From Bog-756 sp963741055 (GTDB lineage Bacteria > Actinomycetota > Acidimicrobiia > Acidimicrobiales > RAAP-2): DNA of 64,000 bases. Shown piece after piece: positions 45,665-55,401 of the stretch (positions are counted from its first letter, which is position 1; the number at the start of each line of letters is the position of its first letter). Under the pieces are notes generated by a model. It was not told where the DNA came from. It worked only from the letters and a program-made list of their open reading frames with translations, and ran no database searches. Position numbers and translations under genes: made by a program. Location: assembly GCA_963741055.1 (NCBI GenBank), contig CAVUGU010000031.1, positions 1-64,000 on the forward strand, read 5' to 3'.

Positions 45665-47657
45665 GTGACGGCCAGCCCCTCTTCTCCCTCGGGTTTCTCG
45701 GCGGCCGACCTCGTCGAGATGCACCGCCGGATGCTGCTGATCCGAGGCTTCGAGGAACGGGTTGCCTCGCTCTACCGCGACGGCGAGATCCCGGGATTCG
45801 TGCACCTCTCGATCGGACAGGAGGCCGCTGCCGTCGGCGCGTGCTGGCCGCTCCACCCCGCGGACGTCATCACCTCCACCCACCGCGGGCACGGGCACTG
45901 CATCGCGAAGGGGCTCGACCCGCTCGGGATGTTCGCCGAGCTGATGGGGAAACAGCAGGGGACCAACCGTGGGCGGGGTGGTTCGATGCACATCGCCGAC
46001 CCGAAGCTCGGCATCTTCGGAGCCAACGGGATCGTGGCCGCCGGACTCCCCATCGCGACCGGAGCGGCCACCGCCTCCCTTCTGCGGGCCGACCGCAGCG
46101 TCGCAGTGGCCTTCTTCGGCGACGGCGCGCCGGCACAGGGCGCCTTCCACGAGGCGGTCAACCTGGCCGCCCTCTGGCAGCTGCCGGTGATCTTCTTCTG
46201 CGAGAACAACGGCTACGCCGAGTTCTCCCCGGTCGAGACCCAGCACGCGACCTCGCTCGAACAACGCGCCGCCGGCTACGGGATCCCCTATCTCGCGGTC
46301 GACGGCAACGACGTCGAGGCGACCGCCGCCACGATGGAGGACGCGGTCCTCGCCGCACGAGCCGGACGCGGACCTTCGATCGTCGAAGCGACCACCTACC
46401 GCTGGCACGGCCACTACGAAGGCGATCCGGAGCGCTACCGCTCGCAAGAGGAGGTCGGCGAGTGGGCGACTCGCGACCCGCTGCGCAACCACGCCGCCCG
46501 ACTCCGCGAGGCCGGTGTCGGCGACGACGAGGTCAAGGCCCTCGAGGCGTCGGTCGCCGACGAGCTCGACCGCGCGGTCGAGGCCGCGCGGCGGTTCACC
46601 CCACCGGACGCCGCCTCCCTCACCGACTTCGTCGTCCGCGCGAGACCGGCGCGTGCCGAACCGCTCCCACCCGGGGCCGACGCGCCGACCTTCCGCACGA
46701 TGGACGCGATCCGCACCGCCCTCGAAGCCGAGCTCGAAGCTGACGAGAGGGTGTTCGTCGCCGGTATCGACGTCGGCGAAGGTGGCAACGTCTTCGGCCT
46801 CACCCGCGGGCTCGCCGACCGCTTCGGCGCTCGTGTCCGCGACACGCCGATATCGGAGACGGCGATCGTCGGACTCGGCGTCGGCGCGGCCATGGCCGGG
46901 ATGCGTCCGGTCGTCGAGCTCATGTACCTCGACTTCCTCGGTGTCTGTTTCGACCAGCTGCTCAACCAGGCGGCGAAGCTGCCGTTCATGACCGGTGGGG
47001 CTGCCGAGATGGGGCTCACCGTTCGGACCCAGTTCGGCGCGGGGCGCTCCTCGGGAAGCCAGCACTCCCAGAGCCTCGAGGTACTGCTGGCGCACATCCC
47101 GGGCTTGAGCGTCGTGATGCCCTCGACGCCGGCCGACACCTACGGCCTCCTCCGCGCCGCGATCCAGGACCCGAACCCGGTCGTCGTCATCGAGAACCGG
47201 TTGCTCTACGGGATGAAAGGGCCCCAACCCCCGCCCGAGTACGTCGTCCCGATCGGTGTCTCGACGGTGGTGCGGGCGGGGACGGACGCGACGGTCGTCT
47301 CGGTCTCGCGCATGGTCCACGAGGCGGTCGCCGCGGCCGAGCTGCGTCGCTGCCGAGGGAATCTCGGTCGAGGTGATCGACTTGAGGACGGTGGCTCCGC
47401 TCGACGTGACGCCGGTGCTCGACTCGGTGCGCAAGACCAGCCGCCTGCTCGTCGCCCACGAGGCGGTGGTCCCCTTCGGCATCGGCGCCGAACTGGTGGC
47501 CACGGTCGCCAAGGAGGCGTTCTGGGATCTCGACGCGCCGGTCGAGCGCCTGGGAGCGGTCGCGACGCCGCCTCCCTATGCGCCCGAGCTCGAAGCGGCG
47601 TGGCTCCCGGATCGCCACGACATCGCGACGGCCGTCCGCCGCCTGGTGAGGGTGTAG
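45665..47657 (+). CDS. Fused 2-oxoacid dehydrogenase E1 (alpha + beta), one frame break
   Basis: About 663 aa. Residues 1-330 are the E1 alpha: MLLIRGFEERVASLYRDGE, GKQQGTNRGRGGSMHIAD, and the thiamine diphosphate motif VAFFGDGAPAQGAFHEAVNL through FCENNGYAEFSPV (GDG...NN). Residues 345 on are E1 beta: MDAIRTALEAELEADERVF, DTPISETAIVGLGVGAAMAG, MTGGAAEMGLTVRTQFGAG. A +1 step at about 47342-47347 precedes VIDLRTVAPLDVTPVLDSV. The fold matches acetoin/branched-chain type dehydrogenases, which need E2 and E3; neither is in the window. It is normally two genes, so the fusion is notable. Convergent with the acyl-CoA dehydrogenase. Confidence 0.88.
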
Positions 47658-47658
47658 C

Positions 47659-48807
47659 TCAGCAGCCCAGCTGTCGTGCGATCACCAGGTGCTGGATCTC
47701 GTTGGTCCCTTCACCGATCTCGAGGACCTTCGCGTCGCAGTAGAAGCGGGCGACCGGCGACTCGAGCATGTAGCCGAGCCCACCATGGATCTGCACTGCC
47801 TCGGAGGCCGCCCACGTGGCGACGCGGCTCGCCTTCAACTTGGCCATGGCCGCCTCCTTGCTGAACGGCTGGCCGCTGTCGCGCAGGTACGCAGCCCGGT
47901 AGGTGAGCCACCGCGCCGCCTCGAGCTCGGTCGCCATGTCCGCGAGCTTGAACTGCACCGACTGGAACTTCGAGATCGGCTGGCCGAACTGGACCCGTTC
48001 CCGTGCGTACGCGGACGCCATGTCGAGCACGGCCTGGGTCAGGCTGAGGGAGAGCGCGGCGATGGAGATCCGCCCGACCTCGAGGGTGCGCAGGAACTGG
48101 GTCAGCCCGAGGTCGGGATCGCCGAGGAGGTGCTCGTCGGGCACCCACACGTCGTCGAGGTACAGGTCGCGGGTGTCGAGACCCCGCCATCCGATGCCAC
48201 GCATCTTCGAACCCATGGTGAAGCCGGGGGTGTCCCGCTCGACGACGAAGCTCGCGAACCGCGACTCACCCGCCTCCGACGGCTCGAGCCGCGCGAGCAG
48301 CGTCACTCCGAAGGACATGTCGGTTCCCGCGTTGGAGATGAACGTCTTCCGGCCGTTCAGCAGCCAACCGCCGTCCTTGCGCTCGGCGCGGGTGCGGATC
48401 CCGCGTGCGTCCGAGCCGGCGTCGGGCTCGGTGAGGCCGAAGGAGCCGAGCACCCGACCCTCCGCGAGCGGTCGGAGCCACCGCTCCCGCTGCGGGTCGC
48501 TGCCGAACAGGAGCAGCGGCAGCGAACCGATGGTGACGTGCGCCTGCCATGCGGCGGCCACCGACTGGTCGGCGAGGCCGATCTGTTCCATGGCCGCGAC
48601 GAATCCGACCGTCGACATGCCGATCCCACCCCACTCCTCGGGGACGAGGATGCCGAGCAGGCCGAGCTCTCCCATCTCGCGAAGAAGATCGGTCGGGCAG
48701 CGCTCCTCCTCCCAGGCTCGCGGCGCTCGGGACGCGATCTCCCGCTGCGCGAACTCGCGGCAGAGTGCGGCGAGCTCCCGCTCCGACTCCCCGAGCGAGA
48801 GGTCCAT
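47659..48807 (-). CDS. Acyl-CoA dehydrogenase
   Basis: 382 aa, intact. FAD-dependent alpha,beta-dehydrogenation of an acyl-CoA. Features: LGLLGILVPEEWGGIGMSTV, SFGLTEPDAGSDARGIRTRA (FAD/substrate loop), GRKTFISNAGTDMSFGVTLL, GLDTRDLYLDDVWVPDEHLL, GQPISKFQSVQFKLADMATE, and QIHGGLGYMLESPVARFYCD. The catalytic Glu is in LEIGEGTNEIQHLVIARQLG. Last gene of the amidohydrolase-SDR-dehydrogenase operon (four bases after the SDR). The acyl substrate is unknown. Confidence 0.93.
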   Translation of the reverse strand: MDLSLGESERELAALCREFAQREIASRAPRAWEEERCPTDLLREMGELGLLGILVPEEWGGIGMSTVGFVAAMEQIGLADQSVAAAWQAHVTIGSLPLLLFGSDPQRERWLRPLAEGRVLGSFGLTEPDAGSDARGIRTRAERKDGGWLLNGRKTFISNAGTDMSFGVTLLARLEPSEAGESRFASFVVERDTPGFTMGSKMRGIGWRGLDTRDLYLDDVWVPDEHLLGDPDLGLTQFLRTLEVGRISIAALSLSLTQAVLDMASAYARERVQFGQPISKFQSVQFKLADMATELEAARWLTYRAAYLRDSGQPFSKEAAMAKLKASRVATWAASEAVQIHGGLGYMLESPVARFYCDAKVLEIGEGTNEIQHLVIARQLGC

Positions 48808-48811
48808 CGAC

Positions 48812-49761
48812 CTACGAGCCGGCCGGTCCGGCTGCGCCAGGGAGCAGGTGAGCCATGAACGCGGCCGACCAACCGCTCAGGTCGGGCGGGAGGTAGTAGC
48901 CGGTCTCGTCGTTGATCTCGGCCCAGTGCTCGGCGACGTCTTCGACGGTCGGATCGCGCGTGGTCTGCACGTATCCCTCGGTCGAGGCGAGGAAGATCCG
49001 CGCGAAGCGGCCTGCGCCGGCCGCGTAGATCTCGCCGCTGACCGGACACGATTCGTGCGAGAGGAAGGCGACCATCGGGGCGACCAGCTCGGGGGACATC
49101 TGCGGCGGCTCCGACCCCGCTCCGGACGAGCCGCCTGTCGGCGGGCGGCCCGCCCCGCCATCCGGGTGAAGGCGGCGGGCGCGATGAGATTGACCTTGAT
49201 GCCCTTCGGGGCGCCCGCGGTGGTGAGGCTACGGGTCATGCCGACCACCGCAGCCTTGGCGGTGGCGTAGGAGACGTTGTTGGGCAGCCCGAACATCCCG
49301 CTCGAGGTGGTCATGACGATGCGGCCGTACTCTTGCTCGACCATGTAGGGCCACGCGGAGCGGGCGGTGAGAAAGGACCCGACCACGTGCACCGCGAGGT
49401 GCTGCGCGAGGTTCTCCTGGTCGGCCTCGGGCGGGCCGGCCCAGCGGATGATGCCGGCGTTGTTGACCAGCACGTCGAGACGGCCGAAGTGCTCGAGCGC
49501 GGTTTCGATCAGGGTCTGCGCCCCCGTTGCGGTGGCCACGTCGCTGTGGTCGGCGACCGCCTCGCCACCGGCGGCGACGATCTCACCGGACACCGCGTCG
49601 GCGACTCCGGTGTCCGCGCCCTTCCCGTCCATCGAACCGCCGAGGTCGTTGACCACCACGCGGGCGCCTCGCGCCGCGAGAAGGAGCGCATAGGCACGGC
49701 CGAGCCCGCGACCCGCTCCGGTGACGACGGCGACCCGCCCCTCGAACCGCAGGGGGTTCAG
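48812..49761 (-). CDS. SDR-family enzyme (HSD17B4-like reductase), frameshifted
   Basis: About 315 aa. Cofactor motif VAVVTGAGRGLGRAYALLLA followed by VVVNDLGGSMDGKGAD, a layout seen in (3R)-hydroxyacyl-CoA dehydrogenase/HSD17B4-type SDRs. NAG is in DVLVNNAGIIRWAG and Tyr-Lys in NVSYATAKAAVVGMTR. After a frame change at about 49140-49165 it continues MSPELVAPMVAFLSHESCPV and ends GAAGPAGS. That change needs either one deletion or two insertions, unlike the single +1 steps elsewhere. A CTG start at 49761 in a CTGA overlap with the amidohydrolase stop is likely; no ATG/GTG/TTG precedes the fold. Confidence 0.83.
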
Positions 49762-51002
49762 GCGGCCACCGGGGCCTCGAACCCGAGCAGTCGGGCCAAG
49801 GTCCCACCGAGGATCGGTTCCCGCTCGGCGGCCGGTACGTCGGCGAACAGGTTGGCGATCAACGCCTTGCTCCCGCGGAACGTGCCTTCGGCATGGGGGT
49901 AGTCGGCACCCCACACGATGGTCGAGAGCCCGGTGATGTGCCGCGAGGCCACCGCCACCGGATCGTCCTGGAACGAGACGTGGAACTGACGCTCGACGTA
50001 CTCGCTCGGCTTCAGGGGGTAGGGCCACTTCTCGTTGAGGCGGAACATCCGCGCCATCTGCGGCTGGTCGTCGTCGGGGCGATCGTTGTCCCAGAAGCCG
50101 AGCCACCAGTCGGCGTCTTGGCCGATCCCGGTCGCCCAGCACTTGTCCATGCTGCCGACGAGCGACGCGAGCCAGTGTGCGTGGAACTCGATGAGCGCGA
50201 AGTGGAGGTCGGGATACCGCTCGGGTACGCCTCCGCCGATCAGCTCGATGATGACTCTCGAGGGAATCATCGGACCGTAGACGCACTGGGTCACCATCCG
50301 CTGCGACGCAGACTTCTCGGTGATCGGCTTGTTGACCTCGGACGCCTGTCCCATCACCACCTTGAGCGTGGTGGACGCGGGATCGTCGACCTTCACCCCG
50401 CCGGTCTGGGAGTGCATGAACACGTGGACGCCGTTGGCCTGGGCGGCGGCCCAGACGGGATCGAACTCCCGTGAGTAGTAGGGCTTGGGCGGGATGGCCG
50501 GCAACAGGATCGCGCGGAACCCGGCCGCGGCCACCCGTTCGATTTCTGCGACCGCCTCCTCGATGTCGGTCAAGGGAACCGGTGCGGTCGGAGCCAGCCT
50601 CCCGAAGTAGGGGGAGAAGCGCTCGATCACGTAGTCGTTGTAGACGCGGGCGTGAGCCATCGAGAGCTCGTGGTCGTCCGAGTAGAGCCCGAACAGCGAG
50701 AGATTCGGGTGCATCACCTGGGCGTCGATCCCGTCGAGGTCGAGGTCCTCGATGATGCGATCGGGATCGCCGGTGTTGGGCGACCCGTCGAAGTGCCGGA
50801 AGCGCGAGACGGTCCACCCCTCGAACCCCGGGGTGTGGAGGTGCCGGTAGTCGCGAGGGCCGCCCTCGGCGAGCGGCTCGACCTCGAAGTCCTCCTCCCA
50901 GACCGCGCGATCCCTCAGATGCTTCGGAAGGCGGGTCAGGAAGAGGTCGGTGGGCTCGAGGATGTGCCCGTCCGCAGAGACGACAAGATCATGTTCTGTC
51001 AT
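49758..51002 (-). CDS. Amidohydrolase (ACMSD-like TIM-barrel)
   Basis: 414 aa. It begins MTEHDLVVSADGHILEPTDL with the metal-binding DGH. Other ligands: VHVFMHSQTGGVKV, FALIEFHAHWLASL, and the late Asp in IVWGADYPHAEGTF. This is the amidohydrolase_2 group common in actinobacterial catabolic clusters, some members of which decarboxylate or hydrolyse ring-cleavage products; the reaction here is unknown. First gene of an operon with an SDR and an acyl-CoA dehydrogenase. Operator copy 3 lies between it and the divergent cyclase. Confidence 0.9.
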   Translation of the reverse strand: MTEHDLVVSADGHILEPTDLFLTRLPKHLRDRAVWEEDFEVEPLAEGGPRDYRHLHTPGFEGWTVSRFRHFDGSPNTGDPDRIIEDLDLDGIDAQVMHPNLSLFGLYSDDHELSMAHARVYNDYVIERFSPYFGRLAPTAPVPLTDIEEAVAEIERVAAAGFRAILLPAIPPKPYYSREFDPVWAAAQANGVHVFMHSQTGGVKVDDPASTTLKVVMGQASEVNKPITEKSASQRMVTQCVYGPMIPSRVIIELIGGGVPERYPDLHFALIEFHAHWLASLVGSMDKCWATGIGQDADWWLGFWDNDRPDDDQPQMARMFRLNEKWPYPLKPSEYVERQFHVSFQDDPVAVASRHITGLSTIVWGADYPHAEGTFRGSKALIANLFADVPAAEREPILGGTLARLLGFEAPVAA

Positions 51003-51093
51003 CGTCGTGACCTTCCTACCTGAGACGATGTGCGTGCTCGAACCCGAACGCGGTCCCGCACCGGCTCACGATACCCCTACCGAGCGGAGACTA

Positions 51094-51112
51094 GACCAAC
51101 CGGTCGGTACAA
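51094..51112 (-). promoter_or_regulatory. Operator copy 3 (amidohydrolase / cyclase divergent promoter)
   Basis: Minus strand reads TTGTACCGACCGGTTGGTC. Contains the near-perfect dyad ACCGACCGGTTGGT, a classic TetR-type half-site pair. It is 92 bases before the amidohydrolase start and 57 before the cyclase start. Confidence 0.66.
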
Positions 51113-51168
51113 GCAATGCTGGCAAGCGGCTCCGGAGACCGTGGGCGAGGGGCCGGAAGGAGACCTAG

Positions 51169-52224
51169 GTGACCAAGCGGTGGCAGAGACGACCGGAGGG
51201 GTCGACCTGGGGGGACTGGGGTGACGACGACGAGCTCGGTCGGATCAACCTGCTCACGCCCGAGAAGGTCCTCGAAGGCGTGCGCGAGGTCGAGGCGGGC
51301 ATCAGCTTCTGCCTGAGCCTCCCGCTCGACTACCCCGGAGGGATCGCGTTGAACCAGCGCCGGTACCCGCCGATGCTCGCACCGACCGAGGACATGCGCG
51401 GCAACCCGGGCACCTTCTACAACGTCCTCATGAGAGAGATGGACGAGGGTGACCCCCGCTACGTCGACGTGTGGGCCGACGACGTGGTCACCCTCTCGCT
51501 CCAGTACTCGACGCAGTGGGACTCGCTCGCGCACGTCGGCGCCGAGTTCGACGCCGACGATGACGGAACCGAGGAAGCCGTCTACTACAACGGATACCGC
51601 GCGGGGATCGATCTGGTCGGGCCGAGGCCCGACGCAGAAGGTGACGGCGGCCGCCACCTCTGCTTCGCGCACCACCTCGGGCTCGAGCACATGGCCTTCA
51701 CCGGCGTGCAGGGCCGGGGCGTCCTGGTCGATGTGGCCCACCACCTCGGCCACGAGTGGCGGGCGGTCGACCGGCAGACCCTCGAGGAGATCATGGCGGT
51801 CGACAAGGTGGTCGTCGAGCCCGGCGACATGCTCCTCGTGCACACCGGGTTCGCCACGAAGGTCCTCGAGTGGGAGCGCGATCCGGACCCGGTGAAGATC
51901 CACACGATGTGCGCGTATCTCGACGCCCGGGACGACTCGCTGCTCCAGTGGATCACCGACTCCCAGATCTCCGCCTTGGTTGCCGACAACTACGCGGTCG
52001 AGGGGCTGCTCGGCCGGGATCGTGACCAGAGCCGGCACTCGTTCCTCCCGATCCACCACCACTGTCTGTTCCGGCTCGGAATCCCCCTCGGGGAGATGTG
52101 GTACTTGCACGAGCTTGCCGCGTGGCTGCGCGAGCACGGTCGGAGCCGGTTCCTTCTGACCGCACCACCGCTCCGGCTTCCCGGAGCGGTGGGTTCACCG
52201 GTCACGCCGGTGGCGACGGTCTGA
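51169..52224 (+). CDS. Cyclase-family (kynurenine formamidase-like) hydrolase
   Basis: 351 aa. It begins VTKRWQRRPEGSTWGDWGDD. Metal-site motifs: DVVTLSLQYSTQWDSLAHVG (the family's HxxxHxD site is shortened to H here), GVLVDVAHHLGHEW, GDMLLVHTGFATKVL, and HHHCLFRLGIPLGEMWYLHE. The family hydrolyses cyclic amides or esters or N-formyl groups. GTG 51169 has GGAAGGAGA seven bases upstream. Convergent with the BVMO, overlapping its end by 23 bases. Confidence 0.85.
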   Translation: MTKRWQRRPEGSTWGDWGDDDELGRINLLTPEKVLEGVREVEAGISFCLSLPLDYPGGIALNQRRYPPMLAPTEDMRGNPGTFYNVLMREMDEGDPRYVDVWADDVVTLSLQYSTQWDSLAHVGAEFDADDDGTEEAVYYNGYRAGIDLVGPRPDAEGDGGRHLCFAHHLGLEHMAFTGVQGRGVLVDVAHHLGHEWRAVDRQTLEEIMAVDKVVVEPGDMLLVHTGFATKVLEWERDPDPVKIHTMCAYLDARDDSLLQWITDSQISALVADNYAVEGLLGRDRDQSRHSFLPIHHHCLFRLGIPLGEMWYLHELAAWLREHGRSRFLLTAPPLRLPGAVGSPVTPVATV

Positions 52225-53864
52225 GCTCGGCGGTGCGCCCGAGCCGGAACGCCTTGTAGTCGCTCTGCACGACGTCGGCGATCATCGAGAGGAGCTTCGG
52301 GCGCCCACCCGAGTTGAGTAGGTACTTCTTGGCCTTGCCCGGGATGTTGGTGCCGAAGAAGTAGCTGCTCTCGCCGAAGGGTTGGTCGGCGGCACCCCGG
52401 TCGACCATGCTCGTCCACTCCTCCTCGGCGGCCGGGTCCACCTCGATGGTGTCGTAGCCGTGGGCGCGGAGGTACACCAATGCGTCGGTGATGAAGTCCA
52501 CCTGGTCCCCGTTGTAGCGCGGGTTGTTGCCGGCGGCCGCGTGCGGGCCGCCGGGGAAGAAGAGGTTGGGGAAGCCGGTCGACTGGATCCCGAGGAACGT
52601 CTTCGGGCCGTCGGCCCAGTCGTCCTCGAGGGCGAGATCGCGCCGGCCCCGGATCCCCATTCGCAGGAGCGCTCCGGTGCCGAAGTCGAAGCCGGTCGCC
52701 CATACCACGACGTCGAACGGACGGGCTCCGTCGGTGGTCTCGATCCCGTCGGCAGTCATGCGAACGATCGGAGTGTCGCCGAGGTCGACCAGAGTGACGT
52801 TGCGCCGGTTGAAGGCCTCGTAGTAGTCGGCGACGAAGGGCGGGCGCTTCTCCGCGAATCGATGGTCCTTCGGGATCAGCTTGTCGGCGGTGTCGGGGTC
52901 GAGGACGATGCTCCGGATCTTCTCCGCGACGAACCCGCACCACTCCTCGTTCGCGGCGCGATCGAACAGCAGGTCGGTGTAATTGCTGGTGAGCTTGGAG
53001 AACCCGGGGCTCCTCCACATCTTCTCGTAGAAGGCCCGCCTTTCCTCGCTCGAGTCGTCGAAGGTGGCTCGATCGTGCACGCGATGGAGAAACCCGCTCG
53101 GCGAGGTGCTCAGCTTCTTGGAGATCTTCTCGAAGTCGGCCCGCAGCTGCGCCTGCTCGGTCGCGGTGATCGGCGCGTTGTTGAGCGGGGTGCACCAGTT
53201 GGCGGTGCGCTGGTACACGGTGAGGGAGGCGACCTGGTCGGCGATGGCCGGGATCAGCTGCACGCCGCTCGACCCGGTCCCGATGACGGCCACCCGTTTG
53301 CCGGCGAAGTCGACCGGCGCTTGCGGCCAGAGCCCGGTGTGGTACGACTCGCCTCGGAAATCCTCGCGCCCGGGCACCTCGGGGAAGTACGGCACCGAGA
53401 GAACGCCGGTGGCGGCGACGAGGAACCGAGTCCGGAACCGGGCACCGTCGCTCGTCGTCAGCGTCCACCGCCCGGACGACTCGTCGTACGCGGCCGACTT
53501 CACCTTCGAGCCCACTCGGATGTGGCGCCGGAGGTCGAACCGGTCCACCACGTGATTGAGATAGCGCTCGGTCTCCGGCTGGGCTGCGAACTGCTCCTGC
53601 CACTCCCACTCGTCGAAGAGCGGCTTGGAGAAGAGGTACGCGTAGGTGTAGCTCTCCGAGTCGAAGCGCGCCCCGGGGTAACGGTTCCAGAACCAGGTGC
53701 CGCCGACCCCGTCGCCCGCCTCGAGCAGCTGGACGGAGAAGCCTGCCTCGTCGGGCGCGGTAGAGCTGGTAGATCCCGGTGATCCCCGCGCCGACGACCA
53801 GCACGTCGACGTCCGCGGCGAATCCCTCCGAGCTCAGGTCGGATGCAGCTTCGGCGGGTTCCAT
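52202..53864 (-). CDS. Flavin-containing Baeyer-Villiger monooxygenase, one frame break
   Basis: About 553 aa. The FAD Rossmann motif is VDVLVVGAGITGIYQLYRA, then after a +1 step at about 53754-53764 LLEAGDGVGGTWFWNRYPGA. The BVMO fingerprint is FRGESYHTGLWPQ (FxGxxxHxxxWP). The NADPH Rossmann motif is VAVIGTGSSGVQLIPAIA. ATG 53864 is clear. BVMOs insert oxygen into ketones to make esters or lactones from NADPH and O2; the phosphotriesterase/lactonase-like and cyclase enzymes nearby could open such products (inference). Divergent from the Rieske gene with operator copy 4 between. Confidence 0.9.
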
Positions 53865-53948
53865 GAGCCTCCGCGGTGATGATCCCCTGCAGGGTGTGCG
53901 CGACCCGTCCGCGCGCAGGGGCGGCGCGCTCCGGTCCAACGACGCGTA

Positions 53949-53967
53949 TTGTACCGACCGGTTAGTA
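53949..53967 (+). promoter_or_regulatory. Operator copy 4 (BVMO / Rieske divergent promoter)
   Basis: TTGTACCGACCGGTTAGTA. Matches copy 3 over 15 of the first 15 bases; dyad ACCGACCGGTTAGT. It lies 38 bases before the Rieske GTG and 85 before the BVMO ATG, with AT-rich TAGTATAC adjoining. Confidence 0.66.
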
Positions 53968-54004
53968 TACGGATTCCACAGCGCAACTCCAGGAAGGTGA
54001 CCGC

Positions 54005-55367
54005 GTGGCGATCGTGGATCGGAAATCGCCGGCGCTCCCGGTGCCCTACGCGATGGAGTTCGCGGACCGGGCGCGAAAGGAGCGCTACTTCGATCCGGAC
54101 TTCTACCAGATGGAGACCGAGCTCCTCTGGCCCCGGGTCTGGCAGATGGCGTGCCGCCTCGAAGAGATTCCCGAGCCAGGGCGACTTCGTCGAGTACCGG
54201 ATCCTCGACCAGTCGGTTGTCGTGCTCCGCACCGACGACATGGGGGTGAGGGCGTTCCACAACGTCTGCCGTCACCGGGGTGTGCGCCTGGTCGAGGGCC
54301 GCGGGCGGTGCGAGAGCGGGTTCGTCTGCCCCTTCCACGGCTGGTGTTACGGCCCCGACGGCGCGAACACCTTCGTGCCGCGGGCGAAGACGTTCTCCGA
54401 GCACAACCGCCAGCCCGGGGACGTCGACCTCACACCCGTGCGCTGCGAGGTGTGGGGCGGCTGCGCATGGATCAACCTCGACGAGGCAGCACCCCCGCTC
54501 CGGGAGTGCATCGAGCCGTTCGCAACCGTGCAGGATGCCTGGAAGGTCGAGTCGCTGCGGACCGAGTGGTGGTACGCCTGCCGGCTTCCCGTGAACTGGA
54601 AGTTGGCCGAAGAGGCCTTCATGGAGCAGTACCACGTGATCCAGACCCACCCCCAGCTGGTGATCCCCGCGAGGTATCCGCCACGCGACGGTGCCGGCGA
54701 AGTGGACACGCTGATCGACGGGGAGCTCCACTACCTCCGGATGATGAGCGAGGGCATGGCCGGCATGGTGCACGCCAACGACGTGCGAGTGGCCGAAACG
54801 CTCCACGACGTGGCGCTGCCCGAAGACCCGACGCTCGCGCTTCCGACATGGCACCACATGCTCAACGACGCGATCGTCGAATGGCACCGCTCCCGCGGAT
54901 CGGACGTCCCCGACTTGAACGAGCTCGAGGAGAAGGGGCTCAACGAGCCGATGGGCTACTGCTTCCCGCATTACTTCGTCCTGCCCATGTACAGCAGCGC
55001 CTCCTCGTACCGCTTCCGCCCCCTCGGGCCCGAGGAGACCCTGATGGAGATCTGGTCGCTCACCCGCTTCCCGGACGACGAGCAGACGACGAGGCCCACG
55101 CCGCCCGAGCCGTGGGAGTGCGACGACCCGCGCTGGCCGCCGATTCCGGCCCAGGACTTCTCCAATCTGCCCAAGCAACAGCGCGGCCTCCACGCCAGGT
55201 CCTTCGAGTACCTGCGGCTGTCCGAACAGGTCGAGGGCGGGATCTCCAACTTCGAGCGGACCGTCGACGGTTTCCTCGCCGGCCTCCCCTACGAGAGACT
55301 GCTCCCCGCCCTGCAGGCGATCAACGTGAACCCGCTCGAGCAACCGGTCGTCGACCTCGGCCTGTGA
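54005..55367 (+). CDS. Rieske non-heme iron ring-hydroxylating oxygenase, alpha subunit, one frame break
   Basis: About 453 aa. The Rieske site is HNVCRHRGVRLVEG followed by VCPFHGWCYGPDG (C-x-H and C-x2-H). The catalytic domain has EEAFMEQYHVIQTHPQLVIP, carrying the 2-His facial triad region. The start is GTG 54005 (VAIVDRKSPALPVPYAMEFA). A +1 step at about 54177-54182 (GAGCCAGGGCGAC) lies before GDFVEYRILDQSVVVLRTDD. The enzyme probably hydroxylates or demethylates a cyclic substrate with O2 and electrons from a reductase not seen here. Followed by a P450 34 bases on, in one operon. Confidence 0.9.
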
Positions 55368-55401
55368 TCGAGCGGAGAGGCCCCGTCACCCGAGAGGACC
55401 C

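Noticed and set aside
51990..55343. 1117-residue open frame on the minus strand
   Set aside because: Only a short stretch of it (the first 35 residues of the BVMO) is real coding sequence; the rest is antisense to the Rieske gene or out of frame in the BVMO and reads as Arg-rich noise.
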